From Candidatus Eremiobacterota bacterium (lineage in GTDB: Bacteria; Vulcanimicrobiota; Vulcanimicrobiia; Vulcanimicrobiales; Vulcanimicrobiaceae): a stretch of 64,000 nucleotides of DNA. The notes under the pieces are model-generated. The model was not told the origin of the DNA. It saw nothing but the letters and a program-made list of their open reading frames with translations, and ran no database searches. The stretch's first letter is position 1; each line of letters begins with the position of its first letter. The stretch spans positions 283,300-347,299 of the forward strand of contig JAFAYE010000001.1 in assembly GCA_019240525.1 (NCBI GenBank), given 5' to 3'. A program made the translations under genes and the position numbers. Positions 18,243 to 27,549 of the stretch are shown here, piece by piece.

Positions 18243-20198
18243 ATGCTCAGCCTCTTCTTCGCTGCAACGCTGCAAATCAGTGACATGGCGCGGCTCGTCG
18301 ACTTGGAAGAGCCAGCAATAGCACCCGATGGCAACCGAATCGCACTGCTCGCGATCGGCCAAGATCTACGGCGAGCTGCTTACGTCAATCGCTTATTGCT
18401 GGTGGACGTTGGCACTGGTCGGATGCAGACGCTGCTCCGAGGCCGCGACGTGAGCGTCCCGCGCTGGTCGCCCAATGGCCGCGACTTGGCCTTTCTCGCT
18501 CGCGCGGCCTCGAACGGTCCACGCCAACTTTTCCTGCGAACTCCGACGGGCCGAATGCTGCAACTCACCAGGGCCCAGGGTGATGTCATTGACGCGGCGT
18601 GGAGCCCCGACGGGCGGCAGATTGCCTACGTCGCCGCCGATCCGCAACCGGACGCGCCATTTTTTTTTGCCGGGGATAACGATTACACGGCAACGGCGCT
18701 GACGCCGCCCGATCATCTGTGGATCGTTTCGGCGTCGGGCGGCGCGGCGCGACGTATTACCAGCGGCTCGTGGACCATCGCACCAACCGACCCCGGCGGT
18801 ATCTTTTCGCCGCAGATTGCTTGGACGCGCGACGGGAGTCACATCACCTACACGCGCGTCGAAAATACATTTAGCGGCGACAGTGAATATTCGACGCTCT
18901 GGCAAGCCGACGTCACGACGCGCGCCGCGAAAAAGCTCACGAGTCACGCCGCCTTCGAGTTGAGCCCCGCCTATTCGCCCGACGGAACGGAGCTTTCGTA
19001 CTGGTATCCTCTGGGGGGCGACTTCAACGCCGAGAATACCGTGCGCGTGGGCGGCAGCGCGGCGGATCGCCAGCTCGCCGCCGCGCTCGATCGCAACGTT
19101 GCGGCATCGCTCTGGCTGCCGAACTCCCGGGAGATGCTTCTCTGCGCCACCGATGCGACGCAGTCCGTGCTCTGGCGCGCGGGTCCTGCGGACGTCCAAC
19201 GACTGCCGTTAGGCGATCTTCATCCCGTTTGCGATCCGTATTCCAGCGCAACTTTCGACTCGGGCCTGGCCGGCGATATCTCGCACAATGGTTCGATCGC
19301 CTTTATCGCTACGACCAGCCAGAGTGCGCGCGAACTGTATTATCTTGCGGCCGACTCGACACGGCCGCGCCGCCTCACGCACTTCAACGATTTTCTTGCC
19401 AAGATTGCAGTTGGCGCAATGACCGAGCTCGACTGGACGGGACCCGGCGGATTCGCCGAAGATGGCGTCGTGACGCGCCCGCCCGATGCGCGCTCCGATC
19501 GAACCTATCCAGTCGTCGTGCTCATTCACGGCGGACCGGGGCTTTCGAGTACGCGCGATTTCGTGTACGAGCAATGGCCGCTTGCGCAGATGATCGCCTC
19601 GCACGGGTATGTGGTGCTGCAGCCGAACTATCGCGGCAGCGATAATCTGGGCAATGCCTACATGACGGCAATCGTTCGCAATACTGTCGCGGGACCGAGT
19701 GAGGACATTCTCGCAGGACTCGAGGCGCTGGAACGCGCGGGCGGCGTCGACCCCTCGCGAGTTTCCGTTTCGGGATGGTCGTATGGCGGCGAACTGACGT
19801 CCTGGCTCATCGGCCACGACCATCGCTGGCGCGCGGCCGTTTCGGGCGCCGCGGTAAACAGCGAGTTCGACGAATACAATCTCTCCACGTCGAACGTGCA
19901 GGACCGCTATCCGCTCGGCGCGTCGCCCTACACGGGCGACGGCGAGCGCATCTATCGCGACAACTCGCCGATCACGTATTACGCGCAGATTACCACACCC
20001 ACGCTCATTTGGGGGACGACCCAAGATCCGGTCGTCCCGATCACGCAATCGTATGCGCTCTATCACGCGCTGCACGAGAACAACGTACCGGTAAGGTTCG
20101 CGGTCTTTCCGGCGTCGACGCACGGGCCGGCCGATCCACGTCAGACTGCGCTCTTGACCGAACTCTGGCTGCGCTGGCTCGACGAGTACATGCGCTAA
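18243..20198 (+). CDS. S9 family serine peptidase (prolyl oligopeptidase/acylaminoacyl-peptidase type)
   Basis: 651 residues. The N-terminal half is a beta-propeller of WD40-like TolB repeats (APDGNRIALL, VPRWSPNGRDLAFLA, DAAWSPDGRQIAYVA, PAYSPDGTELSYW). The C-terminal half is an alpha/beta hydrolase: VVLIHGGPG (oxyanion), GWSYGGE (nucleophile serine), then DPVVP and STHGP, which supply the Asp and His. The N-terminus MLSLFFAATLQ is only weakly signal-like, so location is uncertain. It lies 45 bases after the WGxxGxxG gene, possibly in the same transcript. A second S9 peptidase occurs at 36593-38599. Confidence 0.9.
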   Translation: MLSLFFAATLQISDMARLVDLEEPAIAPDGNRIALLAIGQDLRRAAYVNRLLLVDVGTGRMQTLLRGRDVSVPRWSPNGRDLAFLARAASNGPRQLFLRTPTGRMLQLTRAQGDVIDAAWSPDGRQIAYVAADPQPDAPFFFAGDNDYTATALTPPDHLWIVSASGGAARRITSGSWTIAPTDPGGIFSPQIAWTRDGSHITYTRVENTFSGDSEYSTLWQADVTTRAAKKLTSHAAFELSPAYSPDGTELSYWYPLGGDFNAENTVRVGGSAADRQLAAALDRNVAASLWLPNSREMLLCATDATQSVLWRAGPADVQRLPLGDLHPVCDPYSSATFDSGLAGDISHNGSIAFIATTSQSARELYYLAADSTRPRRLTHFNDFLAKIAVGAMTELDWTGPGGFAEDGVVTRPPDARSDRTYPVVVLIHGGPGLSSTRDFVYEQWPLAQMIASHGYVVLQPNYRGSDNLGNAYMTAIVRNTVAGPSEDILAGLEALERAGGVDPSRVSVSGWSYGGELTSWLIGHDHRWRAAVSGAAVNSEFDEYNLSTSNVQDRYPLGASPYTGDGERIYRDNSPITYYAQITTPTLIWGTTQDPVVPITQSYALYHALHENNVPVRFAVFPASTHGPADPRQTALLTELWLRWLDEYMR

Positions 20199-20241
20199 GG
20201 GCTGCCCTCATCCAAGCGTCGCCATTGCGCGTTATACGAGT

Positions 20242-20868
20242 ATGAAGTTTTTGCAAGCGGTCGCCCTTCTCGCCGCCTTTTCGATCGGAAGCCTACCGTC
20301 GGTCGCCGCGACGCCCCCGACCGAGCGAGTGGTGCTCGCGGGTGGTTGCTTTTGGGGAATGCAGCTGGTTTTTGGGTCGTTGCGCGGTGCGGTCGCGGTC
20401 GCCGGTTATGCTGGGGGTGACGCCGGCACCGCCAACTATGAAACCGTGAGTACCGGCTCCACCGGTCACGCCGAGTCGGTCTCCGTCACCTACGACCCGG
20501 CAAAAATTTCGTTCAAAAAAATTCTCGACGTCTATTTTCTGGTCGCACACGATCCGACGGAGCTCAATCGTCAGGGTCCCGACGAGGGCTCGCAATACCG
20601 ATCGGAGATTTTCTATACGACACCCGAACAACGCGCGCAGGCGCTGGCCTATATCGCGCATCTCCAAAGCGCGCACGTCTATTCAGGAAAGATCGTAACG
20701 ATCGTCGCACCCCTGCACGGTTTCTATCCCGCCGAGTCGTACCACCAGGATTATGCGGTTCACAACCCTGAAAATCCGTACATCGTCTTCAACGACTTAC
20801 CGAAACTCCGCAAACTTCGAAGCGATTTTCCGCAACTCGTGAAGGCCGACGCTCCCTTTAAGAATTAG
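20242..20868 (+). CDS. msrA: Exported peptide-methionine (S)-S-oxide reductase, one-cysteine type
   Basis: Repairs oxidised methionine. 208 residues. Signal peptide MKFLQAVALLAAFSIGSLPSVAA predicts a periplasmic or surface location. The catalytic motif is GGCFWG (cysteine near residue 36), followed by VAGYAGG, STGSTGHAESV and YHQDYAVHNP, all typical of MsrA. The catalytic cysteine is the only cysteine in the protein. It therefore lacks the C-terminal resolving cysteines of E. coli MsrA and must be regenerated by an external thiol or reductase. Convergent with the secreted protein gene 6 bases downstream. Confidence 0.93.
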   Translation: MKFLQAVALLAAFSIGSLPSVAATPPTERVVLAGGCFWGMQLVFGSLRGAVAVAGYAGGDAGTANYETVSTGSTGHAESVSVTYDPAKISFKKILDVYFLVAHDPTELNRQGPDEGSQYRSEIFYTTPEQRAQALAYIAHLQSAHVYSGKIVTIVAPLHGFYPAESYHQDYAVHNPENPYIVFNDLPKLRKLRSDFPQLVKADAPFKN

Positions 20869-20873
20869 CCGAG

Positions 20874-21764
20874 CTAGGACGGCGCGTCGGTTGTGTGCGC
20901 GGCGTAAGAGCGCGGGTCGAAATACCAATCCGGCAGCGCTCCAGGAAGCGTAATGTCGGTGAAATCGTAGTCCACGGTGGCATCGCGTCCGAGATAGTCG
21001 GCATCGGTTTGATACGTCGGCGTACCGTGGATATGGGTGACGATCGGCATGTTGTGCATCCAGCCGAGCGTAATCGTGAAGAGCATCGGATAGACGTGAT
21101 GGGTATCCTCTTCGTATAGTTTGTCGGTCGCGACCACTTCTTTGAGTTCGAGCGTCTTGCGGTCCACATACAGCTCGCGCAATCGATTGCGATCGGGATC
21201 GCGGCGCGGCTGAAGGCTGACGTGAGTCTCGTCGCCTTCATTGGCGATGCGCGTCACGCGATAATCGAACTCGCCCAGCACGGTTACGCTCGCGATGACC
21301 GGTGGGAGGCTTCCGGTGGGCTCCGGTGTCGGAACGAACTCGCGTGGATTCGTGTGCGGGTGAGCCGGCGCGGGCTCGAAGAGGTCGGCGGTCGGAGGAC
21401 CCGGATCCCACGGCTCGTTAAAGGACGGGCGTAAAAATTCTAGCGTTCCGCGCGCCGATCCCCGATAGACGCGCCGTCCGAGCGCAGCGCGATCGTAGGT
21501 GCGACACCAGATATGGTAGGTATAGCTGTTCAGAAGATCCGGATAGCCATCGTCGAGCGTCTGCTTACGAACCAGCGTGTACGTGATATACGGCGGCGGC
21601 GGACGATGCGAGCGGAACTGCCTGCGGATTTGGTAGAGTAACAGATCGGGCGACGGTAGCGGTATCGGCGTTGCAATAGAAGCGGAAGGCACCGTCGCGT
21701 GCAACGGCGCGGTTGCTACGCAAATTCCAAGCAAGACAAGCGCCGCAATAAGCGCGGATTTCAC
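20874..21764 (-). CDS. Secreted protein of unknown function
   Basis: 296 residues with signal peptide [23 protein letters not shown]. Conserved-looking features are [29 protein letters not shown], then [12 protein letters not shown] and [21 protein letters not shown]. The last resemble strands of lipoprotein-carrier or outer-membrane sorting proteins (a LolA-like half-barrel), but this is only a structural impression. Its start overlaps the stop of the upstream dehydrogenase by four bases (ATGA), so the two are translationally coupled. Confidence 0.6.
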   Translation of the reverse strand: MKSALIAALVLLGICVATAPLHATVPSASIATPIPLPSPDLLLYQIRRQFRSHRPPPPYITYTLVRKQTLDDGYPDLLNSYTYHIWCRTYDRAALGRRVYRGSARGTLEFLRPSFNEPWDPGPPTADLFEPAPAHPHTNPREFVPTPEPTGSLPPVIASVTVLGEFDYRVTRIANEGDETHVSLQPRRDPDRNRLRELYVDRKTLELKEVVATDKLYEEDTHHVYPMLFTITLGWMHNMPIVTHIHGTPTYQTDADYLGRDATVDYDFTDITLPGALPDWYFDPRSYAAHTTDAPS

Positions 21765-22525
21765 CTCGGCGCCATTCGTATCGCACCATCGAGGCGAATC
21801 ACCTCACCGTTGAGCATCTGATTTTCCACGATGTGACGCGCGAGCGCGGCGTATTCCTCCGGCCTTCCGAGGCGCGACGGAAAAGGCACCTGCTTGCCCA
21901 GCGACTCGCGCGCGGCTTCGGGGAGTCCCGCAAGCATCGGCGTATCGAAAATGCCCGGCGCAATGCTGACGACGCGAATCTGATGTTGCGCGAACTCGCG
22001 AGCAACGGGAAGCGTCAAGCCCACGACGCCGCCTTTCGATGCGGCATAGGCCGCTTGCCCAACCTGACCGTCATAGGCGGCAACCGATGCGGTGCAGACG
22101 ATGACACCACGATCTTCGCCGGCTTCGATCGAGCGTTCGAGCATCTTCGCCGCCGCCAATCGGATGACGTTGAACGTACCGATGAGGTTGACCGCGATGA
22201 CCTTGGAAAAGTTCTCGAGGGGAAGCGGGCCGTTACGGCCGATCACGCGCTCGGCCGTCGCGACTCCCGCGCAGTTGATCGCGCCGTGCAAGGCGCCGAA
22301 CCTCTCGACGGCCGTGTTTACCGCGTTCGCGACCTGCGTACCATCGGTGACATCGGTGCGCGCGAAGACGACGGCATCGCCGAGCTCCTTCGCGAGCTCC
22401 GCCCCCCGCTCGCTGACGTCGCAGATAACGACGTTGGCACCGTTTCGCGAGAACTCCCGAGCACACGCGGCGCCCAGGCCCGAGCTGCCGCCGCTGACCA
22501 CAAACGTTCGTCCTTCTATTTGCAT
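21761..22525 (-). CDS. SDR-family NAD(P)-dependent dehydrogenase (type II hydroxyacyl-CoA dehydrogenase-like)
   Basis: 254-residue classical short-chain dehydrogenase. Cofactor site [10 protein letters not shown] (residues 11-20), an acidic ICDVSERG after beta-2 suggesting NAD preference, NCAG, and catalytic YAASK. Overall arrangement ([57 protein letters not shown]) is closest to 3-hydroxyacyl-CoA dehydrogenase type 2 of the HSD17B10 group, active in fatty acid and isoleucine catabolism. ATG 22525 begins at the cofactor fold; an upstream in-frame start at 22573 adds only a non-conserved leader. Exact substrate inferred. Confidence 0.85.
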   Translation of the reverse strand: MQIEGRTFVVSGGSSGLGAACAREFSRNGANVVICDVSERGAELAKELGDAVVFARTDVTDGTQVANAVNTAVERFGALHGAINCAGVATAERVIGRNGPLPLENFSKVIAVNLIGTFNVIRLAAAKMLERSIEAGEDRGVIVCTASVAAYDGQVGQAAYAASKGGVVGLTLPVAREFAQHQIRVVSIAPGIFDTPMLAGLPEAARESLGKQVPFPSRLGRPEEYAALARHIVENQMLNGEVIRLDGAIRMAPR

Positions 22526-22600
22526 AGCCGCGGTGGTACAGCTTGACGTGGTCGTAATCCTGGATGGTAGCAAACGGGCAGATGAGGGAAGAAACTCGAT

Positions 22601-23104
22601 ATGAGCGTTGCACTCAGCGTCGCGTTTCTCGTCGTGCGAGTGATTTTAGGGCTCGGCTTGATCGCTCACGGCACGCAGAAGCTTTTCGGCTGGTTCGGCG
22701 GCCACGGGCTCGCCGGAACGGGCGGCTTCTTTGAAAATCTTGGGTTTCGTCCCGGGCGCCTCTTCGCGCTGATGGCCGGCCTGGGCGAAACCCTCGGCGG
22801 TCTGTTAACCCTCCTCGGTCTCGCCGGAGCAGTCGGACCGGTGCTGATCGTCCTGGTCATGCTGGTTGCGGTTGGATCCGTGCACTACAACAAGGGCTTT
22901 TTCGCGAGCGACGGCGGCTGGGAGCTCAATGCGATGATCGTCGCCGCCGCCGTGGCAATCGCCTTTGCCGGCAACGGCGCGTATTCGCTCGACAATGCGT
23001 TGGACCTCAATTTCCTCACCGACCCCGTGCAGGTCTGGTATTCGCTTGCCGCGGCCGTCATCGTCGCAGGCCTCAATCTGCTGGCGCGCAGGCGACCGGC
23101 GTGA
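22601..23104 (+). CDS. DoxX family membrane protein
   Basis: 167 residues with four predicted membrane helices. The family signature [23 protein letters not shown] occurs near residues 23-45 (given here as parts: [10 protein letters not shown] and [10 protein letters not shown]). [20 protein letters not shown] and [17 protein letters not shown] follow. DoxX proteins are inner-membrane and are often linked to redox or thiol homeostasis; no specific reaction can be given. Its end overlaps the GTG start of the following dehydrogenase by four bases (GTGA). Confidence 0.88.
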   Translation: MSVALSVAFLVVRVILGLGLIAHGTQKLFGWFGGHGLAGTGGFFENLGFRPGRLFALMAGLGETLGGLLTLLGLAGAVGPVLIVLVMLVAVGSVHYNKGFFASDGGWELNAMIVAAAVAIAFAGNGAYSLDNALDLNFLTDPVQVWYSLAAAVIVAGLNLLARRRPA

Positions 23105-23937
23105 CGGTCGCGTTTTATGGCACCGGTATGCTCGGCTCGGCCATGGTACGCGCGATGCTGCAACGCGGTGTTGCCGTTCGCGTGTGGAACCGCACGGCGG
23201 CAAAAGCGCAATCGCTCGAGGCATTCGGCGCCACCGCATTCGCCGACCCTGCCGAGACGGCGCGCGGCGCGCAACTCGTTCATTGCTGTCTGAACGACGA
23301 TGCGAGCGTGGACGCAGTGCTCGACGCCGCGCTGGGTGGTATCGCGTCAGAATCTCCGATCGTTGACCACACCACGGTGCTCCCTCAGCGTGTCGTCGAA
23401 CGCCATAAGCGCTTAAGCGACGCCGGTTATTCGTTCGTGCACGCGCCTGTCTTCATGGGACCGCCAATGGCCCTCACCGCGACCGGCGTGATGATGACGT
23501 CCGGCGATCCGGCCATCGTCTCCCGAGTTCGCCCGGCGTTGGAAGCGATGTGCAGCGACCTGCGTCACGTGGGCAATCGCCCCGAAGATGCGGCGATTTT
23601 CAAGCTCATGGGGAACGCCATGATTCTCGCCGTGGTCGGCGGAATCAACGACGTAATCCGCATTGCGGAAGTACAGGGACTCACCCGGGAGCAAGCCTAC
23701 GCGCTGTTCGACTTCTACGACCCCAGCGGTCAAGTCCGCGGCCGCGGCCGGCGAATGGCGCGCGGCGATTATGAAGCGATGTGGACGCTCGACATGGCGC
23801 GCAAGGATGCGACGCTCATGCAGGCTGCGGCGCACCACGAGCGCTTGCCGGTGATCGACGCGATGGAAGGCCTCATGCGCAATGTCTCCGATCGGGGCCT
23901 GGGTGGCCTCGATCTCGCCGCGGTCGCCGCGCGCTAA
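23101..23937 (+). CDS. NAD(P)-dependent beta-hydroxyacid dehydrogenase (3-hydroxyisobutyrate dehydrogenase family)
   Basis: 278 residues from GTG 23101. N-terminal Rossmann motif GTGMLGSAMVRAML (about 8-21), then VWNRT, DHTTVLP and HAPVFMGPPMA, the substrate-binding block of the family (normally APVSGG). A catalytic lysine lies in IFKLMGNAMI, in the position of the family NK motif. The changed glycine block (FMGPPM) suggests imine reductase or glyoxylate-reductase-like specificity rather than 3-hydroxyisobutyrate; this is inference. GTGA overlap with DoxX. Its 3' end overlaps the convergent gene by four bases (CTAA). Confidence 0.85.
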   Translation: MTVAFYGTGMLGSAMVRAMLQRGVAVRVWNRTAAKAQSLEAFGATAFADPAETARGAQLVHCCLNDDASVDAVLDAALGGIASESPIVDHTTVLPQRVVERHKRLSDAGYSFVHAPVFMGPPMALTATGVMMTSGDPAIVSRVRPALEAMCSDLRHVGNRPEDAAIFKLMGNAMILAVVGGINDVIRIAEVQGLTREQAYALFDFYDPSGQVRGRGRRMARGDYEAMWTLDMARKDATLMQAAAHHERLPVIDAMEGLMRNVSDRGLGGLDLAAVAAR

Positions 23938-24431
23938 GGCTTCATTGCGCGGGCGGGTGGCGGAAACGGCAGCGCGGTACGCCGTGGCATCGGCGATCCC
24001 GTCCATATAGGCCGCGGCGTTTGCCCCGGAATCGGCGTAAAAACGCTGCTTGGTACAACTGCCTCTCCCGGCGGAACAAAAGGCGTCGGAGCGAGGAGCG
24101 GCGCCCGCAGTGGAATGGTAACCATGAGACGGTGCGCCGGCGCATCGTAGCGCACACTGGCACCGAGCGCACGAAGCACCGGTCCTGCCGGCACGAACGT
24201 ATCGCCGTAATCGCTCGCGTACGGCGGCTCGAGCACAACGTGGACGCGCCGCTTGCCCCGTTGGACGACCAACGTCCCGCCGCTGAGCCAAAGACGATCG
24301 GCGAGTTGCGTCAGCAGTGGAGCAACCGTGGCATAAACGCGTCCGCCCGACTCGTATGCATGCACGTACGCGGCGAGAGGGCGTCCATCGATCAGCACGC
24401 TGACCGGTGCTCCCGGTGGGAATAGCGGCAC
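23934..24431 (-). CDS. Copper-amine-oxidase-N/stalk-domain-like protein
   Basis: About 165 residues. Two stretches, PVSVLIDGRPLAAYV..YATVAPLLTQL and DTFVPAGPVLRALGASVRYD, look like the stalk domain repeats (PF07833) used in surface and cell-wall proteins. A proline-rich C-terminal tail follows (PFVPPGEAVVP, PFPPPARAMKP). The start is uncertain: GTG 24431 avoids overlap with the divergent membrane protein gene, whereas ATG 24467 would overlap that gene's start by 14 bases. With neither start is a signal peptide visible, which is odd for a surface-type domain. Confidence 0.5.
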   Translation of the reverse strand: MPLFPPGAPVSVLIDGRPLAAYVHAYESGGRVYATVAPLLTQLADRLWLSGGTLVVQRGKRRVHVVLEPPYASDYGDTFVPAGPVLRALGASVRYDAPAHRLMVTIPLRAPLLAPTPFVPPGEAVVPSSVFTPIPGQTPRPIWTGSPMPRRTALPFPPPARAMKP

Positions 24432-24453
24432 TTCGTACGATATACCGCCTGGA

Positions 24454-25281
24454 ATGCATCGACTCATCTCCGCGTTTCGCGAAGCCGCCGTTCGCTTCGC
24501 TCGAGACGGCTGCGCTTTCCACGCGCAATCGGTTGCATTCAACGCCATTTTTGCTCTCTTTCCGCTGAGCGTCCTCGCGTTGAGCGCGATTACTTTCGTG
24601 CTGCCCGACTCTCAATACCGCGCGCTTGCATTCTTCGACACCCTTGCGCCGACGCTCCACGACTACATCGTCAACAACCTCACGACGTACATCTATGGTC
24701 GCGGCATCTCGAGCCTCATCGCTCTGGCGTTCCTGCTTTGGTCGGGCAAAAATCTGTTCATGGGCTTAGCGTATGCGCTCGATCGCGCCCTCAACGTGCC
24801 CAAGGGACGTCCGCTGGTGCACAACCTCGCGCTCTCCTTCGTGATGTTGCCGGTCACGGCGATTCTGCTGACGATCGCCATTGCGCTGCCGATTGCGCTC
24901 GCGCTCACGTTCCACATCACCGGGAACTACGACCCTACGCGCGTTACCCATATCTTAGCGTACTTGCTGTCGATTGCGTTGGTCTTCATCGTGGCAGTCG
25001 TTCTCTACCGATGGCTGCCGAATCGCAGCGTTTCCTGGGCGTTCGCGCTACGGGGTGCGGCCGTAGTAGCGATCGCATGGCCTGCCCTTCAATACGCGTT
25101 TGCGGCGTATTTGACGCATGTCGATTTCACGCGAATCTATGGAGCGCTCTCCGCTCCCCTCGTCTTGCTGCTGTGGTTTTATTGCATCGGTTCCATTTTT
25201 CTCTTCGGAGCGGAGTACAGTATTGCGTGGCCGACCGGATATCCCGAGCCGCTGGGCGAAGAAGCCGCTGCTGATGCTTAA
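24454..25281 (+). CDS. YihY/UPF0761 family inner membrane protein
   Basis: 275 residues with about six membrane helices. The family N-terminus is clear: REAAVRFARDGCAFHAQSVAFNAIFALFPLSVLALSA (given as the blocks RFARDGCAFHAQ and FNAIFALFPLSVLALS). Downstream blocks LLWSGKNLFMGLAYALDRA and the closing LLLWFYCIGSIFLFGAEYS are also diagnostic. The family was once called BrkB or RNase BN, but it has no nuclease function; the role is unknown, perhaps transport. The next gene starts inside its last codons (8-base overlap). Confidence 0.88.
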   Translation: MHRLISAFREAAVRFARDGCAFHAQSVAFNAIFALFPLSVLALSAITFVLPDSQYRALAFFDTLAPTLHDYIVNNLTTYIYGRGISSLIALAFLLWSGKNLFMGLAYALDRALNVPKGRPLVHNLALSFVMLPVTAILLTIAIALPIALALTFHITGNYDPTRVTHILAYLLSIALVFIVAVVLYRWLPNRSVSWAFALRGAAVVAIAWPALQYAFAAYLTHVDFTRIYGALSAPLVLLLWFYCIGSIFLFGAEYSIAWPTGYPEPLGEEAAADA

Positions 25282-26284
25282 GAACTTCTGGCTGCGTCGC
25301 ATTTTTGGAACATCGCTGCTTTGCGCATCGCTTGCGCTGGTGACCGCGGCCGCACCGCCAAGCCCCGCGCCCAGTGCAACGCCCGCCGCAATCGAGCAGA
25401 TGCCCGTCGTCGTTATTTATCCCTTCGACGTTCAGACCGGGGTGGACGTTAGGCTCGGTGCGGCGATCGCGCAAATTCTGGCCCAGGAGATGATCGCCGC
25501 GGGCGGTATTACCGTTCCCGCCGTGCCGCAAGGAGTCAAACGCGCGAATTTTTTGGAAAACGCGCGCACCGCGCACGCCGATTTTTATATCAGCGGATAC
25601 GTCACGCCCGTCGGCGACCACGCATCGGTGGTCGAACAAGTGGTCAGCGTCGAAAGCGGCGTGATCCTCTTTTCGCAGACGGCGCAAGTATCTTCCGTCG
25701 CCGACGTCGCATCGCAATCGCTCTTAGCGCGCGAACAGATCTTGGCCTTTGTCGGCCGCGGCACCGAGAACGTGGAAACGCAGCCGTCGAATACCCCCGC
25801 CCCGACGTCGACCAACGGCGCTCAAATGCCGCTTACCGGAATAAGCAGCATTGTCAGTTCGGTCTTCAAGCACAAGGGTGCGGCGCGAGGACCGTCTCCG
25901 GCTCCCATCGTCAAACCCAGCCGGGGCATCATCGTTGCACCGGTGACCGCCTCTGGTGCGGTCGTCGCGGCCGATTTGGCCAACGCATCGCACGAGCTGT
26001 ACTTCGCGCTCAACGCTCGCTTCAACGCGCAAACGACCGCCATCACGTCGAACGTCGCCCAGTCGGCCGACGCAATCTGCGGAGCGAATCGCAACAATAC
26101 GATCGCCGGCGGCACGCTTACGGAGTTGCCGACGCACGGAAAGCCGCAGATTACCTTCACCCTAACCGTCTACACGTGCTTCGGTGCGATTTTGGGCACC
26201 AGCAGCGGGAAGGGCAGCACCGTCAAGAGCGCCGTCGACAGCGCCGTTGCTGCCTATGCCACCGACCACCCCGACAATAGTTAG
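25274..26284 (+). CDS. Secreted protein with TolB-N/CsgG-like domain, function unknown
   Basis: 336 residues. The signal region is RRIFGTSLLCASLALVTAAAPP, followed by a Pro/Ala-rich linker. The first folded block, MPVVVIYPFDVQTGVDVRLGAA..LAQEMIAAGGITV, resembles the N-terminal domains of TolB, FlgO and CsgG-type outer-membrane assembly proteins, which sense whole sets of periplasmic components. A second similar alpha/beta block begins after residue 200 (GIIVAPVTASGAVVAADLAN). ATG 25274 overlaps the membrane protein stop by 8 bases. Convergent with rimM, with a four-base overlap (TTAG). Confidence 0.6.
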   Translation: MLKNFWLRRIFGTSLLCASLALVTAAAPPSPAPSATPAAIEQMPVVVIYPFDVQTGVDVRLGAAIAQILAQEMIAAGGITVPAVPQGVKRANFLENARTAHADFYISGYVTPVGDHASVVEQVVSVESGVILFSQTAQVSSVADVASQSLLAREQILAFVGRGTENVETQPSNTPAPTSTNGAQMPLTGISSIVSSVFKHKGAARGPSPAPIVKPSRGIIVAPVTASGAVVAADLANASHELYFALNARFNAQTTAITSNVAQSADAICGANRNNTIAGGTLTELPTHGKPQITFTLTVYTCFGAILGTSSGKGSTVKSAVDSAVAAYATDHPDNS

Positions 26285-26784
26285 GAGTCGAGCAGGCCCT
26301 CGGGCGGGTCGATCACGATTCGCCGCCGATCGAGGTCGATTTCGACGACGATCGCGCGCACCATCGGCACCATGCCTCCCCCGAGCACGAGCATGTCGCT
26401 CGACGGGTAGTGCTCGACCCGCTCGACGACACCGTAGTTCGTTCCGTTAATCCCGACGACCGAGCATCCGGCGAGATCGTCGTCGAGATATTCGTTCGCA
26501 CCCAGCGAAATTTCTTGGCGGGGTGAGTAGAGCACCGCTCCGGCATACGCGGCGGCAGCGTCGGCGTCTTCGACCCCGTCGATGCGAATCAATAAGCGCT
26601 TCTGATGCGAGCGTACCGATGTTATTCGCACCGGCCATGCGCGCTCGCCGAGCTCGCAGTGCAGCTGCGCGCCCTCGAAAAAGCTAATGCGACCCGCGCT
26701 AGTCGGGTCGCACTTCAACTCTCCGCGAAGACCGAAGATCCCGGCGATTCGCCCGGCGACAACGTCATGTCGAAGCGCCGTCAT
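26281..26784 (-). CDS. rimM: Ribosome maturation factor RimM
   Basis: 16S rRNA processing and 30S-head assembly factor, 167 residues. N-terminal beta-barrel with VAGRIAGIFGLRGELKC (VGxIxxxHGLxGE-type signature) and the VRSHQKRLLIRIDGVEDADAA block. The C-terminal PRC-barrel opens at YLDDDLAGCSVV and closes with VEIDLDRRRIVIDPPEGLL. ATG 26784 is inside the end of khpA (20-base overlap). trmD normally follows rimM but is absent here, and the gene ends against a convergent unrelated gene. Confidence 0.94.
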   Translation of the reverse strand: MTALRHDVVAGRIAGIFGLRGELKCDPTSAGRISFFEGAQLHCELGERAWPVRITSVRSHQKRLLIRIDGVEDADAAAAYAGAVLYSPRQEISLGANEYLDDDLAGCSVVGINGTNYGVVERVEHYPSSDMLVLGGGMVPMVRAIVVEIDLDRRRIVIDPPEGLLDS

Positions 26785-27247
26785 CCTCGAGATCCCGCGC
26801 GGCTTCTTCGCTGTCAAGAATATCGACGGCAACGCGACCCTCGGCCGTTGCGCGAACGACCGTCCGCAGCGCGTGAGCGACGCGCCCGCTACGACCGATC
26901 ACCTTACCCAAGTCTTCGGGATCGACAACCAACTCGATCACCGGCTGTGACTGCTCGTCGATAAAGAGCTCCACCGTCACGACTTCGGGCTTTTGCACGA
27001 GTTTTCGCGCGAGAAATCCCAGCAGTTCGGTGGCACGGCGATGCCCGGCCCACGGGTCGTTCGACGGTGCGCTCGGCCGGCGCGCAGGCCGCGGCGGACG
27101 TGCCCCGGACTCGCGTCGCGGCACGAACTCTTTTCGCGGCACTGGATCGGTTCGAGGCGCGGGCTCCTTGCGGGATAATGGTTTACGTTCGGGCTCGTCG
27201 ACGACCGTTTCGCTAAAGAGTCCAAACTCGTCGTCGAACGCGCTCAC
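26765..27247 (-). CDS. khpA: KhpA-type KH-domain RNA-binding protein with long N-terminal extension
   Basis: 160 residues, GTG start at 27247 overlapping the rpsP stop (GTGA). The C-terminal 80 residues are the KhpA domain ([38 protein letters not shown]), with the KH GxxG loop GRSG. The N-terminal half is an unusual low-complexity Arg/Pro/Glu segment ([20 protein letters not shown]) absent from typical 75-80 residue KhpA. The rpsP-khpA-rimM order is conserved in many bacteria. KhpA normally partners KhpB; no partner is present in this window. Confidence 0.88.
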   Translation of the reverse strand: MSAFDDEFGLFSETVVDEPERKPLSRKEPAPRTDPVPRKEFVPRRESGARPPRPARRPSAPSNDPWAGHRRATELLGFLARKLVQKPEVVTVELFIDEQSQPVIELVVDPEDLGKVIGRSGRVAHALRTVVRATAEGRVAVDILDSEEAARDLEDDGAST

Positions 27248-27543
27248 GATGCGTTACTCTGGGCGCTGCGCGGCTTGCGTTTCGTCGTTGGAATGGGACC
27301 ACGCTCGACGATGCCTTTTTCGGCGAAGAGCCGCCGCACCGTGTCGGATGGTTGCGCGCCTTTGGCCAGCCACTGCCGCGCCTTTTCCTCGTCGACGACA
27401 ACGGTTCGTGGCTCCGTGCGCGGATTGTAGTGCCCTAAGATTTCGATGAATCGCCCGTCGCGCGGCGCGCGCGCGTCACAAACGACGAATCGATACGTGG
27501 GCTGTTTCTTTGCGCCGCTGCGGCGCAGTCGGATGCGTACCAT
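27244..27543 (-). CDS. rpsP: 30S ribosomal protein S16
   Basis: 99 residues, starting [20 protein letters not shown], the S16 signature, followed by [16 protein letters not shown]. The slightly long C-terminal tail ([13 protein letters not shown]) is basic and unstructured. ATG 27543 lies 6 bases after the ffh stop, and its stop overlaps the khpA start. It is part of the ffh-rpsP-khpA-rimM translation block. Confidence 0.97.
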   Translation of the reverse strand: MVRIRLRRSGAKKQPTYRFVVCDARAPRDGRFIEILGHYNPRTEPRTVVVDEEKARQWLAKGAQPSDTVRRLFAEKGIVERGPIPTTKRKPRSAQSNAS

Positions 27544-27549
27544 TCTTTC

